Positions 1 through 9,222 of a DNA stretch of 64,000 nucleotides are shown here, one piece after another; the stretch's first letter is position 1, and the number at the start of each line of letters is the position of its first letter. The notes below the pieces were generated by a model, which was given only the letters and a program-made list of their open reading frames with translations, was not told the DNA's origin and did no database searches. The translations under genes were made by a program, and so were the position numbers. This DNA comes from Burkholderia lata (GTDB lineage: Bacteria > Pseudomonadota > Gammaproteobacteria > Burkholderiales > Burkholderiaceae), in the NCBI RefSeq assembly GCF_902499335.1, contig NZ_CABVQK010000003.1, forward strand, positions 372,001 to 436,000, in the 5' to 3' direction.

Positions 1-911
1 CCGGCTCGTCGTCGAAGAACCCCGGATAGTCGTTCAGGTCGAGGTCGACGCACTCGAATCCCGCCTGCTCCAGCTTTGCCACCGCGGCATTCGCCACCGC
101 GTCGACATCCGGCGCGAGGCCACGCCAGAACGTCGTGCGCGGGACCGCCAGGCGCACCGGGCGCGTCGCGCTGCGCGTCGGCATCGACGTCGGCGCGCCG
201 GTGCCGGTGCCGGTGCCCGACAGAATCGCGTCGAGCAGCGCGATGTCCTCGACCGACCGCGCGATCGGCCCGACGGTGTCGCGCGTGCGCGAAATCGGCG
301 CCACGCCAGCCGACGGGTAGCGCCCCACGGTCGGACGGAGGCCGACGGCGCCGCACAGCGCCGCCGGAATCCGGACCGAGCCGCCGGTGTCCGTCCCGAG
401 TGCGGCAGGCACCACGCCCGCGCCGACCAGTGCGCCCGAGCCGCTGCTGCTGCCGCCCGGGATCCGGTTGAAGTCGTACGGGTTGCGTACCGCGCCCGTC
501 ACTCGGTTGTTGCCCGATACGCCGAATGCCAGCTCGTGCAGGTTCGCCTTGCCCGCGATCAGCGCCCCGTGCGCCAGCAGCCGCGCGACGACCGGCGCGT
601 GCTGCGGCGGCACGCGGTTGTGCAGCGCCAGCGTGCCGTTGCCGGTCGGCAGGCAGGCGGTATCGATGTTGTCCTTGATCGCGATCGGCAGGCCCAGCAG
701 CGCGTGCGGGGTAGCCGACGTCGCGAGGTCGCGGTCGCAGCGGGCCGCTTCGGCGAGCAGCCGCGCGTCGTCGACACATGTAAAGCCGTTCAGGTAGCGC
801 CAGCGTGCGTGCCGCTCGATCAATGCGTACGCGTAGTCGACACAGGAAAACTCCCGGCGCAGGATCGCGTTCCGGGCTTCGGTGAGCGTCAGGGTTCCCA
901 GGGTGGGCATC
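1..911 (-). CDS. Amidase-signature hydrolase (3' end outside window)
   Basis: The first 303 codons are present; the gene runs off the left edge. This is an amidase-signature enzyme, a family that hydrolyses carboxylic amides with a Ser-cisSer-Lys triad. The expected residues are visible: Lys79 in IAIKDN, the serine run at 154-156 in PGGSSSGSG, and the nucleophile Ser178 in GTDTGGSVR. The start is the ATG whose complement lies at 909-911. About 100 bp upstream on the same strand is the stop of a LuxR-type regulator, so regulator and enzyme may be linked. The family covers indoleacetamide hydrolases, aryl-acylamidases and the GatA subunit; GatA is unlikely because no gatB or gatC lies nearby. 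The substrate cannot be read from the sequence. Family assignment is secure. Confidence 0.88.
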
Positions 912-1012
912 GTCGTCGTTCCTCGTCACAGGGGATCGTCACAAGGTAGGACGCGCCGATTTTGACGCCCATCATCACAATGGATGACCCCGGCCGTCGG
1001 CCGCGCGGCCGG

Positions 1013-1834
1013 TCAAGCCAGCGCGGCCGCCAGGCTCGCGCGGTTGGCGACGCCCTTCTTCGCCATCACGCGCCGCAGGTGCGTGCGGACCGTCGGCACC
1101 CCGATGCCGAGCGTGCGCGCAACGTTCTTGTCGGTATAGCCGGCGGCGACGAGCCGCGCGACGTCGCTCTCGCGCTCGGTCAGCCCCGCGCACGCATGGC
1201 GCCGCCGCAGCAGCGCGCGCCGGAAAAACGGCTCGATGCCGTTCAACAGCAGCTTGTCGCGTTCGGTGAAATCGGGCCGCCCCTGCGCCCGCCAGATGCG
1301 CAGGTCGCCGACGTGCGTCGCGCCGTCGAACGCGTAGACGTTGATGCCGTGGTGCATGCCGTCGCGGCACAGGAAATCGTTGTAGAACTCGGTCTGCTCC
1401 AGCTCGCGCCGGCTCACCACCTCGTCGACGCAGGTCGCCACGCGGCGCGCGCACAGCTGTGACGTGACCGGATCGACATGCTGGAACCACGCTTCGTACC
1501 GGGCGATCTGCAACGGATCGACGTTGTACGAGAACCCGTTGCGCCACAGGCCGGTTCGTTCGTCGCAGTCGAACGACGCGGCGAAATCGGCACGCAGCAG
1601 CTGCGTGATCGCGGGCAGCACGACCGTCCTGACGTCGACGACCGGCCCCAGCTCTTCCAGGCGGGCGACGATGTCGCCGAACAGCCGGAGTTCCTCTGGC
1701 GTGATATCGGACGCGGAAAGGTTCATGACGGACGGTTCCTCGGCAAGCCGGTGGAGATCATCTGCATCGAGCGCTTCGACGAGGGCTTTCGCGACAAAGG
1801 CCCGAACGGCCGCGGGTGCGTCGCGATCCGCCAT
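1013..1834 (-). CDS. LuxR-family transcriptional regulator
   Basis: A protein of 273 residues with a C-terminal LuxR/NarL helix-turn-helix at about residues 215-270, marked by LTERESDVARLV and VRTHLRRVMAKKG. The N-terminal two thirds resemble the uncharacterised sensory half of solo LuxR regulators and carry no receiver-domain phosphoacceptor. The ATG at 1834 (MADRDAP) was chosen; an in-frame extension up to 1981 exists, but its first codons lie inside a repeated sequence found again near 22.4 kb and so are probably not native coding. The gene precedes the amidase gene on the same strand and may control it. The ligand is unknown. Confidence 0.82.
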   Translation of the reverse strand: MADRDAPAAVRAFVAKALVEALDADDLHRLAEEPSVMNLSASDITPEELRLFGDIVARLEELGPVVDVRTVVLPAITQLLRADFAASFDCDERTGLWRNGFSYNVDPLQIARYEAWFQHVDPVTSQLCARRVATCVDEVVSRRELEQTEFYNDFLCRDGMHHGINVYAFDGATHVGDLRIWRAQGRPDFTERDKLLLNGIEPFFRRALLRRRHACAGLTERESDVARLVAAGYTDKNVARTLGIGVPTVRTHLRRVMAKKGVANRASLAAALA

Positions 1835-1931
1835 GTTACCCGGCTGGTCGACGCATTGCGTATCGGATACGACACCTGAACCGTTTGCCCCGGCGCACGA
1901 GGCAAGGCACACGTTTTCCCGAGGAGAACCA

Positions 1932-1980
1932 GGGGGGCGAACAAGGTAAACGTAAATTCCTATCATAAGCCGCGAAGTCA
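1932..1980 (-). repeat. 49-bp inverted repeat, left copy
   Basis: Read on the minus strand, this 49-bp sequence matches 22351-22399 on the plus strand at all but about eight positions. It includes an uninterrupted 21-bp identical core (1951-1971 here, 22360-22380 there). The two copies therefore lie inverted about 20.4 kb apart. Just outside the core, near 1987-1999, a CATAAGC lies in inverted orientation to the core's GCTTATG, giving a recombination-site-like pair of arms. Confidence 0.8.
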
Positions 1981-2020
1981 TGAAAATTCGCGTGCTTATG
2001 CGGAGATCGGTATAAACGGC

Positions 2021-2110
2021 CTACCGCTTGAAGTCCCGTGCGGCAAACGCCTGGTCGAACTGCCGCGCTCGCTGCACTTCGTCGCTGTGCAGATAGGTCG
2101 ACGTTGTCAG
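2021..2110 (-). pseudogene. Tyrosine recombinase C-terminal stub
   Basis: The minus strand encodes about 29 residues ending at a TAG (2021-2023) that read like the extreme C-terminus of a phage-type integrase. They contain TTSTYLHSDE, where the Tyr matches the catalytic tyrosine of the family's TTxxYxH segment, followed by a charged tail (VQRARQFDQ). Upstream in the same frame the usual glycine-histidine motif is not recognisable and no integrase body follows, so this is a decayed fragment. Its stop lies about 40 bp from the 49-bp inverted repeat. Inference: both are leftovers of one integrated element. Confidence 0.55.
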
Positions 2111-2464
2111 CCTTTCCCGTTTATCGCACCGTACGACGTGCTCGTTGCGGCCCCGGTCTTGCCTCCGGTCGACCCTTGGGGCGCATCCGCCAGGTGGCGG
2201 CAGACGACCCGTGGCGTCACCCGCATTTCGCGTGCGAAAGTCCTCGTGGCGACTGCCGCCACACGCCCTTTTTCACCCATGTATTTCAGCGCGCGGGTCG
2301 GCAATCGATGTACATGTCCTGCTTCGACGACAAGGGGATTCTGCGCCGGACACGGAAGTCGTCCGATCCGGTCGGTGAAGGCGGTCGCCCGAGGCGCTTC
2401 CAAATGATCGCCTCGCCACTCACTTCGCCGGGTCCCTGGCGAGAAAAGGAAGCTTGAAGTCTGA

Positions 2465-3421
2465 TCAGCGCATGGATTCTGCCCGTGGGGATTTCGCATC
2501 TGCGCGCAGCCAACCGCGCAGAGAGGGTTCCACCCACTTCAGCGTCAGAAGGAAAATCAGCGCGATCGACAGATTGAAGATGAGATGCGCCCATGCAACG
2601 GCAATACCCGGGTTGGCTGTCAGGTTTACTGCTGCCCGTGAGAATGGCCTCAGAAACGGCAAATAGCACAGGGCACCCGCCGCGTTGAAGAGAAAGTTGC
2701 TGATCGCGGTCGCTCGGGCCACCGAGCTCATCCCGACGCCTGCGACAAGCGCCGTCGACGTGGACCCGACGTTCGAGCCGATCACGATCGGAATGGCTGC
2801 CTGCGGCGGCAGCACGCCTTGCTGAACCAGCAGAATGGCGAGCCCGGTGGTCACGCTGCTGGATTGGACCAGCGCGGTGAACACGAGGCCAGCCAGGACA
2901 CCCATCCACGGCGTCTCCGCGAGAGCCAGCCATTCCCTGAATTGCGCGCGGTTCTGCAGCGGCTTGAGTTCCGTCGAAATGAGATCCAGCGCGAAGAAGA
3001 TCAATCCGAAGTAGAAGACGGCCTTCCCGATAACGTTCGCCCGGGTTGGCAGCACCGAGATGAGCGCGCCGACGACGATGAACACGGGGCCGATGCCGGT
3101 GAGCTTGAAGGAGACCAACCACGCGGTCGCCGTGGTTCCCACGTTAGCGCCGAGCAGGATGCCCAAGCTGGCAGGAAAGGAGATGACGGTCGCACCGACC
3201 AGCGTCACGGCAAGCGCGGTAATTGCGCTGCTCGACTGAACGACGGCCGTCGCCAGCGCGCCGACCAGAAAGCCACGCCAACGGTTGGCCGTCACGCGCG
3301 CGAGCCATGCCTTCAGCGTTTCGCCGCCGACTGTCTGGAGTTCGCGGCTGAAGCCCTGAAGTCCGTACAGGAATAGAATCACCGCGGAAATTGCCGCAAA
3401 CACGCCCTGGAATGGCGTCAT
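2465..3421 (-). CDS. Na/Pi-cotransporter family protein
   Basis: A membrane protein of 318 residues with the duplicated architecture of the NptA/PhoU-associated Na+/phosphate cotransporter II family. QSSS occurs twice (residues 62-65 and 186-189), each followed by a GxNVGxT segment (91-97 and 215-221), the hallmark of the two inverted repeats that bind Na+ and phosphate. Hydrophobic segments fill nearly the whole length. It lacks the C-terminal PhoU-like domain of longer bacterial members. The gene starts 37 bp after the stop of the carbonic anhydrase gene and is probably co-transcribed with it. Whether the substrate is phosphate or another oxyanion cannot be told. Confidence 0.87.
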   Translation of the reverse strand: MTPFQGVFAAISAVILFLYGLQGFSRELQTVGGETLKAWLARVTANRWRGFLVGALATAVVQSSSAITALAVTLVGATVISFPASLGILLGANVGTTATAWLVSFKLTGIGPVFIVVGALISVLPTRANVIGKAVFYFGLIFFALDLISTELKPLQNRAQFREWLALAETPWMGVLAGLVFTALVQSSSVTTGLAILLVQQGVLPPQAAIPIVIGSNVGSTSTALVAGVGMSSVARATAISNFLFNAAGALCYLPFLRPFSRAAVNLTANPGIAVAWAHLIFNLSIALIFLLTLKWVEPSLRGWLRADAKSPRAESMR

Positions 3422-3458
3422 TGCAAACTCCTCGCATACGGCCCGAGCATCCGGGCAT

Positions 3459-4226
3459 TCAACCCAGGAACGTCACCATCCCGTTGCGCAGGTTGTACAT
3501 CGACCCGACGATCTTGATGCTTCCCTTCCGCTCCAGATCCGACAGGATCACACTGCTGGTCCGGATCACGTCGATGGTGTGCCGGACATTCGATTGCGCC
3601 ACCGCGTCGACAAATTCGGCGTTCTTGCTCGTACGCTCACCGTCGTATTGCGTGGCTTCGACAGCCGGCTTGATCGCGTCGAGCAGGTCGGTGAGATTGC
3701 CCAGATGGACGTTGTCGATCGCGCCTTTGATCGCGCCACATGCAGTGTGTCCCATCACGAGGATCACTTTTGCGCCGGCCACCACGCAGGCGAACTCCAT
3801 GCTGCCAAGCATGTCCGGATTCGCGATGTTTCCTGCTACGCGAGCGTTGAACGTGTCCCCGATGCCCATGTCCAGAATGATCTCGGCGGGTGCGCGCGAG
3901 TCGATACACCCTAGGACGATAGCGGCTGGGTACTGGCCGGACGCGCTGGCGCGCTTCTGCGCCAGAAAATCGTGCGCCTTCATTTTCCCGGAGCGAAAGC
4001 GCGCGTTACCTTTCTTCATCATGTCGATGACCTGGTCGGGTGTCAGGGCGTCACGCTGCGTCCGAGTCAGGGACGCGGCGGCGGCGGCCTCGGGACGCAG
4101 TCCGATCGCGGTCAACACGCCCATCGTGCAGACGCCTGCCCCGCCTCTCAGCCACGCACGCCGCGTGCTGTCCTTCGGATGGTTTGCACAGCAGCATTCG
4201 TTGGTCGATTCCATGGCACCCCCCAT
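3459..4226 (-). CDS. Beta-carbonic anhydrase with Tat signal
   Basis: This enzyme should interconvert CO2 and bicarbonate outside the cytoplasm. The zinc-site motifs of beta-class carbonic anhydrases are present: CxDSR (Cys107, Asp109, Arg111) and HxxC (His160, Cys163). The N-terminus carries a twin-arginine signal, TRRAWLR at 21-27, followed by a hydrophobic stretch and an Ala-rich cleavage region near residue 50, so export by Tat is expected. A Cys-rich leader (CCC at 11-13) precedes it. A second ATG four codons in (position 4214) is equally plausible as the start. The Na/Pi-like transporter gene follows after 37 bp, which suggests one transcript. Confidence 0.9.
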   Translation of the reverse strand: MGGAMESTNECCCANHPKDSTRRAWLRGGAGVCTMGVLTAIGLRPEAAAAASLTRTQRDALTPDQVIDMMKKGNARFRSGKMKAHDFLAQKRASASGQYPAAIVLGCIDSRAPAEIILDMGIGDTFNARVAGNIANPDMLGSMEFACVVAGAKVILVMGHTACGAIKGAIDNVHLGNLTDLLDAIKPAVEATQYDGERTSKNAEFVDAVAQSNVRHTIDVIRTSSVILSDLERKGSIKIVGSMYNLRNGMVTFLG

Positions 4227-4242
4227 CTAGCGCAATTCGACT

Positions 4243-4833
4243 TCATCGAGGCAAGTTCGTGCGGATGGCCGACGCAATATCGCGGCTCACCGACGCAAGC
4301 GCACGATCGTGCGCCGTGACGAGCGCGTCGTAACCCTGCCCCTGCACGGGCTCGCGTGCAACGGAGCGCCCCATCACCACATCCCGCTTCCCGGGCGGCC
4401 GGACCGCCCACTGGGCTTCGATCGTGACCGAATCACCCGGCATCGAATCGAAGCGCATCACGTCCACGCGCACGCGCCAGGCCGGCGCCGCGCCGGCTCC
4501 GCTATCGAACACGGTCACCTGCGCCGAACCGAGCAGCGCGCCGAGATCGGCCGCAATGACCCGCGCGATATCCGTTTTCAGCGGCTCGGCCCAGCGCGCG
4601 AATTCGTCGATGTCCACGCGGCTGCCGGCGGCACGCGTGACGATCTGCGGACGGTCGACCAGATCCGGGACCGTGACCGGGCCGATCACGACATGGACCG
4701 GGGCGGTGTCGCCGGTGCGCGCGAGCGTCGCATCGGGGCCCAGCGCGTAGAAGCTCGCCTTCGGCGAACTGCCGCAGCCCCCCAGCCATCCGACGGCCAC
4801 AACGGCGGCGATGAACACGTATGCGCGTCTCAC
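4243..4833 (-). CDS. pqiC: PqiC-type outer-membrane lipoprotein
   Basis: A lipoprotein of 196 residues with a type II signal peptide (lipobox ending LGGC, Cys20) and the fold signature of the ABC-type transport auxiliary lipoprotein family (DUF330/PqiC). In E. coli, PqiC is anchored in the outer membrane and docks the PqiB tunnel that carries lipids across the periplasm. Translation starts at a GTG that overlaps the pqiB stop as GTGA, which supports both the start and translational coupling. It is the last gene of the long minus-strand run that begins near 15.2 kb. Confidence 0.88.
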   Translation of the reverse strand: MRRAYVFIAAVVAVGWLGGCGSSPKASFYALGPDATLARTGDTAPVHVVIGPVTVPDLVDRPQIVTRAAGSRVDIDEFARWAEPLKTDIARVIAADLGALLGSAQVTVFDSGAGAAPAWRVRVDVMRFDSMPGDSVTIEAQWAVRPPGKRDVVMGRSVAREPVQGQGYDALVTAHDRALASVSRDIASAIRTNLPR

Positions 4834-6440
4834 TGAGTACCCTCCGGTTTGCCCCGCACGATCGCTTCCGGATGCCGCTCCAGGTAATCCGCGAGCGTCC
4901 GGAAGGCCGCGGCCGTGCGCGCGATCTCCCGCATCGCGTCACCGGTGTTCTGCTGCAGTTCCGAGCCCGGCTGCAGCGCGCTGTTCGCGGAATCCAGCGC
5001 GGAATGGGCGGATGCCAGCGTATCGCGCGCCTGCGGCATCACCTGGGAATCAAGCTGCTTGAGCAACAGGTTCGCGCTGGAGAGCGTCTGCTGCGCGTTC
5101 TTGCCGATCGCGTCGAGCGGAACACCATTGAGCTTCGCCACGAGACGCGTCACCGAATCCTGCAACGATTGCAACGTCCCGGGAATCGCCGGTATTTCGG
5201 GCGGGTTAACCGCCCAGTCGATGGTCGCCTTCTGCGCATCGGGAAAGAAATCGAGCGCGACATAGAGTTGCCCGGTCAGCAGGTTGCCGGTCCTCAGTTG
5301 TGCGCGCAGCCCGTGCTCCACGAGCGTGTTCGCCAGTTGTTCCGGATGCTGGGACAGGCGCCCGCCCTTCGCGCCCGTCCGGTATCGCGACGTGAAGCGC
5401 TCCGGATACAGGTTGATTTCGACGGGAATGCTGAATTTGCGGGTTTCGCGATCGAAGCGCGTATAGATGCCGGTCACCTCGCCGACCGCCACGCCGCGGA
5501 AATCGACCGGCGCGCCGACCGTCAGGCCGCGCACAGAATCGGTGAAGTTCACCAGGTACTTCTCGACGATGGTGTCGTGACGCTTCATCGCCTCCGCGCG
5601 GTCGCGGTACAGCGCGAACTGCATGTCGGTCGGCGCCGCCGCCTGCGCGAGCGGCTCGCCGGGCGTCTCGAACGCGATGCCGCCGATCATGATCGACACC
5701 AGCGACTGCGTTTCGACGCGCACGCCGGCGGGATCCAGCGCAACGTCGATGCCGCTCGCGTGCCAGAACCGCGAATCCGTATTCACGAACCGGTCATAGG
5801 GCGCATTGACGAATGCGTGCACCGTCACGCCCTTGCCGTCCGGATCGAGCGCGTACGAGACGATCTGCCCGACCTGCAGCCGCCGGAAAAAGACCGGCGT
5901 GCCGACGTCGATCGAACCCATGTCCGCGCCTTTCAGGACGAACGTCCGGCCCGGCTCGTCGCTCGTGAACACCGGCGGCGTCTCGAGGCCGGCGAAGTCG
6001 CGGCGCGCCGCCTTCGCGTCGCCGACATCCGTGCCGATGAACGAGCCGGACAACAGCGTGCCGAGGCCGGATACCGTCCCGCCTGAAATGCGCGGGCGCA
6101 CGACCCAGAAACGCGTGTTGTCGACCAGCAGCGACGTGGCGTCCTTGGTGATGTCTGCCGTCGCCAGCACGCGCTTGTGGTCGCCGGACAGCACTACCGA
6201 CCTGACCACGCCGATATCGACGTTCTTGAACTTGATCTTCGTCTTGCCCGCTTCGAGCCCTTCGCCGGTCTTGAAGCTGATCGTGATCGTCGGGCCCTGC
6301 TCGATGACCGCCTTCACGGCCAGCCACCCGCCGATCAGCACGGCGACGATCGGCACGAGCCACACGAGCTGCACGCGCCAGCGCGAACGCGTGCTGACGA
6401 GGGCTTCGGGGATGTCAGGCTTCTGTTCGGGGCCGCCCAT
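4830..6440 (-). CDS. pqiB: PqiB: MCE-domain intermembrane transport protein
   Basis: A protein of 536 residues with one N-terminal transmembrane helix (about residues 22-45), then repeated MCE/MlaD domains starting near residue 50 and again near 165 and 290, and a C-terminal helical stretch (about 430-510) expected to form the coiled needle. In E. coli this protein makes a hexameric tube through the periplasm for lipid traffic. It overlaps pqiA upstream by 26 bp and pqiC downstream by 4 bp, the classic pqiABC arrangement. The length matches the family. Confidence 0.92.
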   Translation of the reverse strand: MGGPEQKPDIPEALVSTRSRWRVQLVWLVPIVAVLIGGWLAVKAVIEQGPTITISFKTGEGLEAGKTKIKFKNVDIGVVRSVVLSGDHKRVLATADITKDATSLLVDNTRFWVVRPRISGGTVSGLGTLLSGSFIGTDVGDAKAARRDFAGLETPPVFTSDEPGRTFVLKGADMGSIDVGTPVFFRRLQVGQIVSYALDPDGKGVTVHAFVNAPYDRFVNTDSRFWHASGIDVALDPAGVRVETQSLVSIMIGGIAFETPGEPLAQAAAPTDMQFALYRDRAEAMKRHDTIVEKYLVNFTDSVRGLTVGAPVDFRGVAVGEVTGIYTRFDRETRKFSIPVEINLYPERFTSRYRTGAKGGRLSQHPEQLANTLVEHGLRAQLRTGNLLTGQLYVALDFFPDAQKATIDWAVNPPEIPAIPGTLQSLQDSVTRLVAKLNGVPLDAIGKNAQQTLSSANLLLKQLDSQVMPQARDTLASAHSALDSANSALQPGSELQQNTGDAMREIARTAAAFRTLADYLERHPEAIVRGKPEGTQ

Positions 6441-7746
6441 GATCCTGCTCCGCAGTGTCCCAGATCAGGCGCGGGTCGAACGTCATCGCCGCAAACATCG
6501 TCAGGACGACCACCGCGCCGAACGCAATTGCCGCCGGACCGGCCTTGATCGTCGCCAGCGCCTGGAACTGCACCAGCGCGACGAGCATCGTGATCACGTA
6601 GATGTCGAGCATCGACCAGCGCCCGACGAATTCGACCATCCGGTAGATGCGCGCACGCTGCTCCGGCAGCCAGCGCGAATGCCGTTGCGCCGCGAACGCG
6701 AGATACGCGAGCGCGAGAATCTTGAGCATCGGTACGGCGATGCTCGCGATGAACACCACGAGCGCGAGCGGCCACGATCCGGAGACCCACAAATAGACGA
6801 CGCCGCTCATGATCGTGTCCGTCTGCGCACCGAACAGCGAACTCGTATACATCACCGGCAGCACGTTCGCCGGGACGTACAGCACGATGGCGGCGATCAA
6901 GAGCGCCCACGTGCGCGACACGCTCGCCGGCTTGCGGACATGCAGCGCGGCTCCGCAGCGCGGGCAGGCCAGATCGTGCGCATCGCCCGGCACCTTCGCG
7001 AGCAGCCCGCAATCGTGGCACAGCACGAGGCCGCATTCGGCCGCCGTGACGATGCCCGTTGGGTGCTGCGCGTGCATCTCGCCTTCGACTTCGACCTCGG
7101 CCTCACCTTCGCTCTCGCCATCACCGCCGCCTGCCGCGCCTTGCGCCGCTTCGATGCGCGCCCACAGTTCGCGCGCATCGAAGGCCGCGCGGGCGGCCGC
7201 CAGCACCAGCATCAACGCGCCGAACGAATACAGCGCGACCCCAGTCACGACGCTCGCGATATGGGCAAGCTTCACCAGCGCCACCAGCAGGCCGAGGATC
7301 AGCACCTCCGTCATCCCCCACGGCTCGGCAAGGTGACACATGCGAAACACGAGCGCCGCGCGCGCGGGCACGCGCTTTGTCCGCAGCGGCAACAGCAGCC
7401 AGAGCATGCCGGCGATCTGCACGACCGGCATCAGGATCGTGGTGGCGAACACGAGTCCGGCGAGCGGCCACATCCCGTCCTCGTACAGCACGCGCACGGC
7501 GCCCGCCAGCGTCGTCTCGACGAGCGTGCCGCTGACCGACAGGCCAACGATCGGATACAGGTTGGAGACAATGAACAGCACGATGGACGCAACGGTGAAC
7601 GCCAGCGCACGTTCGAGGCTGTCCGTGCGGTTCCGGTAGAGCTGCGCGTGGCAGCGCCTGCAGCGCAGCGTGCCGCCGGGCGGCACCGGCACGTCGCGCT
7701 GGAGCAGGTCGCACTCGTGGCAGGCGACGAGACAGGTGCGCCTCAT
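6415..7746 (-). CDS. pqiA: PqiA: inner-membrane partner of PqiB
   Basis: A membrane protein of 443 residues made of two similar halves, each opening with zinc-ribbon-like cysteine pairs (CHECD and CRRCH; CHDCG and CPRCG) followed by about four transmembrane helices. This is the PqiA/YebS layout. An acidic, Glu/Gly-rich linker joins the halves near residues 215-235. The ATG at 7746 overlaps the stop of the outer-membrane-factor gene as ATGA. A much longer reading frame extends upstream, but that part lies inside the neighbouring gene, so the start at 7746 is preferred. It works with PqiB in intermembrane lipid transport. Confidence 0.9.
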   Translation of the reverse strand: MRRTCLVACHECDLLQRDVPVPPGGTLRCRRCHAQLYRNRTDSLERALAFTVASIVLFIVSNLYPIVGLSVSGTLVETTLAGAVRVLYEDGMWPLAGLVFATTILMPVVQIAGMLWLLLPLRTKRVPARAALVFRMCHLAEPWGMTEVLILGLLVALVKLAHIASVVTGVALYSFGALMLVLAAARAAFDARELWARIEAAQGAAGGGDGESEGEAEVEVEGEMHAQHPTGIVTAAECGLVLCHDCGLLAKVPGDAHDLACPRCGAALHVRKPASVSRTWALLIAAIVLYVPANVLPVMYTSSLFGAQTDTIMSGVVYLWVSGSWPLALVVFIASIAVPMLKILALAYLAFAAQRHSRWLPEQRARIYRMVEFVGRWSMLDIYVITMLVALVQFQALATIKAGPAAIAFGAVVVLTMFAAMTFDPRLIWDTAEQDHGRPRTEA

Positions 7747-9221
7747 TGCGGTACCCCGGCGCCCGGCTCGGCGGCGACAGGTTGGCCGGCGGCGGGCGGC
7801 GGCACGGTCATCCGTTCGGCCGTGACGACCCAGCCCCCGCCCATCGCGAGATACAGGCTGACGAGCGTGGTCAGCGTCGTGCTCCGCGTCTGCGTGTACG
7901 ACAGTTCCGCGTTGAACAGCGTGCGCTCCGCGTCGAGCACTTCGATGTAGCTCGTATAGCCGCCCTCGTAGCGCATCCGCGCAAGATGCTCGTACGTGCG
8001 CAGCGCATCGAGCTGCCGGCTCTGCGTCTCCAGCTGTTCGCGCGATTTCTGCAGTGCGATCAGTGCATCCTCGACCTGCTGGAATGCAACCTCGATCGCC
8101 TTCTGGTACGTATAGAGCGCTTCCTGCTGCCGCGCCTCGGCCTGACGGACCTGCCCGGCGATGTTGCCGCCCGTGAAGATCGGCTGCGTCACCGAGCCGG
8201 CGAACGACCACACGCGCGCGGGCCCGGTGAAGAGATTCGAGAACCGCGAACTGACCGAGCCGAACAGCCCGGTCATCGAGATCGACGGGAAGTACAGCGC
8301 GCGCGCCGCGCCGATCAGCGCATTCTGCGCAATCAGATTCTGCTCGGCCTGCCGCAGGTCCGGCCGGCGTTCCAGCAGGTCGGACGGCAGCCCCGCGGGC
8401 ACCGCCGGCGTCTCGAGCGCGTCTAGCTCGCGGCCGCGCATTATCGGGCCGGGATTGCGGCCGAGCAGCACGGACAGCGCATGCTCCTGCTGCGCGATCT
8501 GCGCTTCGAACTGCGGGATGGTCGCCACTGTCGCCTCGTACTCCGACTGGCTCTGCGAGAGCTCCATCTGCGACACCTCACCGCCGTTGAAGCGCGCGGT
8601 GAACACCCTGACCGAATCGGCGCGGCTCACCGTCGTCGCTTTCGCGATCTCCAGCTGGCGATCGAGGCTGCGCAGCGTGACGTAGGACGATGCGACCGAC
8701 GCCACCAGCGTGAGGATGGTCGCGCGGCGCGCCTCCTCGCTCGCGTGCAGGTTCGCACGTGCGGCCTCGGTCTGCCGCCGGACCTTGCCGAACAGGTCGA
8801 TGTCCCACGACGCGGACAGGCTCGCCTGGAACTGGTTGGAGACCGGCGGCACCGCGCCCGGCAGCGGGATCGGACCGCTTTGCGACGAGCGCTGGCGCGA
8901 CGCGTCGAAGCCCGCGCCGACCTGCGGGAACAGCGCCGAGCGGGTCGACACGAACTGGCCGAGGAACTCGTCGACGCGCGCCGACGCCATCTTGACGTCG
9001 CGGTTTTCCGCGAGCGCGGTCGCGATCAGCGCGTTCAGCGCCGGATCCTGGAACTGCTCCCACCACGCGGTATTGGCGACATCCGCCGTCTCCGCGGATT
9101 GGAAGCGGTATGTCGCCGGCGCGTCCACTTTCGGCCGCACGTAGTCGGGGCCGAGCAGGCACCCGCTCAACCCCGCCAGCAGGACCGGCGCACCGAGGCG
9201 CCACAGTGCAGCGCGGCGCAT
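7743..9221 (-). CDS. RND efflux outer-membrane factor (NodT family lipoprotein)
   Basis: A protein of 492 residues, the usual size of TolC-like outer-membrane factors of the NodT/OprM group. It has a lipobox at Cys21 and the conserved opening GPDYVRP, then two long helical repeats. It forms the exit duct of the tripartite pump encoded by the two genes upstream. The gap to the RND gene is 1 bp and the stop overlaps the pqiA start by 4 bp, so pump and Pqi genes are one cotranscribed unit. Confidence 0.93.
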   Translation of the reverse strand: MRRAALWRLGAPVLLAGLSGCLLGPDYVRPKVDAPATYRFQSAETADVANTAWWEQFQDPALNALIATALAENRDVKMASARVDEFLGQFVSTRSALFPQVGAGFDASRQRSSQSGPIPLPGAVPPVSNQFQASLSASWDIDLFGKVRRQTEAARANLHASEEARRATILTLVASVASSYVTLRSLDRQLEIAKATTVSRADSVRVFTARFNGGEVSQMELSQSQSEYEATVATIPQFEAQIAQQEHALSVLLGRNPGPIMRGRELDALETPAVPAGLPSDLLERRPDLRQAEQNLIAQNALIGAARALYFPSISMTGLFGSVSSRFSNLFTGPARVWSFAGSVTQPIFTGGNIAGQVRQAEARQQEALYTYQKAIEVAFQQVEDALIALQKSREQLETQSRQLDALRTYEHLARMRYEGGYTSYIEVLDAERTLFNAELSYTQTRSTTLTTLVSLYLAMGGGWVVTAERMTVPPPAAGQPVAAEPGAGVPQ

Positions 9222-9222
9222 G

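Larger units (their letters stand above)
1835..2464. other. Intergenic region with mobile-element debris
   Basis: No intact gene was found in these 630 bp. They hold one arm of a 49-bp inverted repeat (1932-1980), the C-terminal stub of a tyrosine recombinase (2021-2110, minus strand), and otherwise sequence without a recognisable protein in any frame. The promoter of the LuxR-type gene must lie at the left end. Confidence 0.6.

Noticed and set aside
2038-2457. Plus- and minus-strand frames of 100-140 codons in the region before the Na/Pi gene
   Set aside because: No recognisable protein and skewed composition; the region reads as mobile debris.
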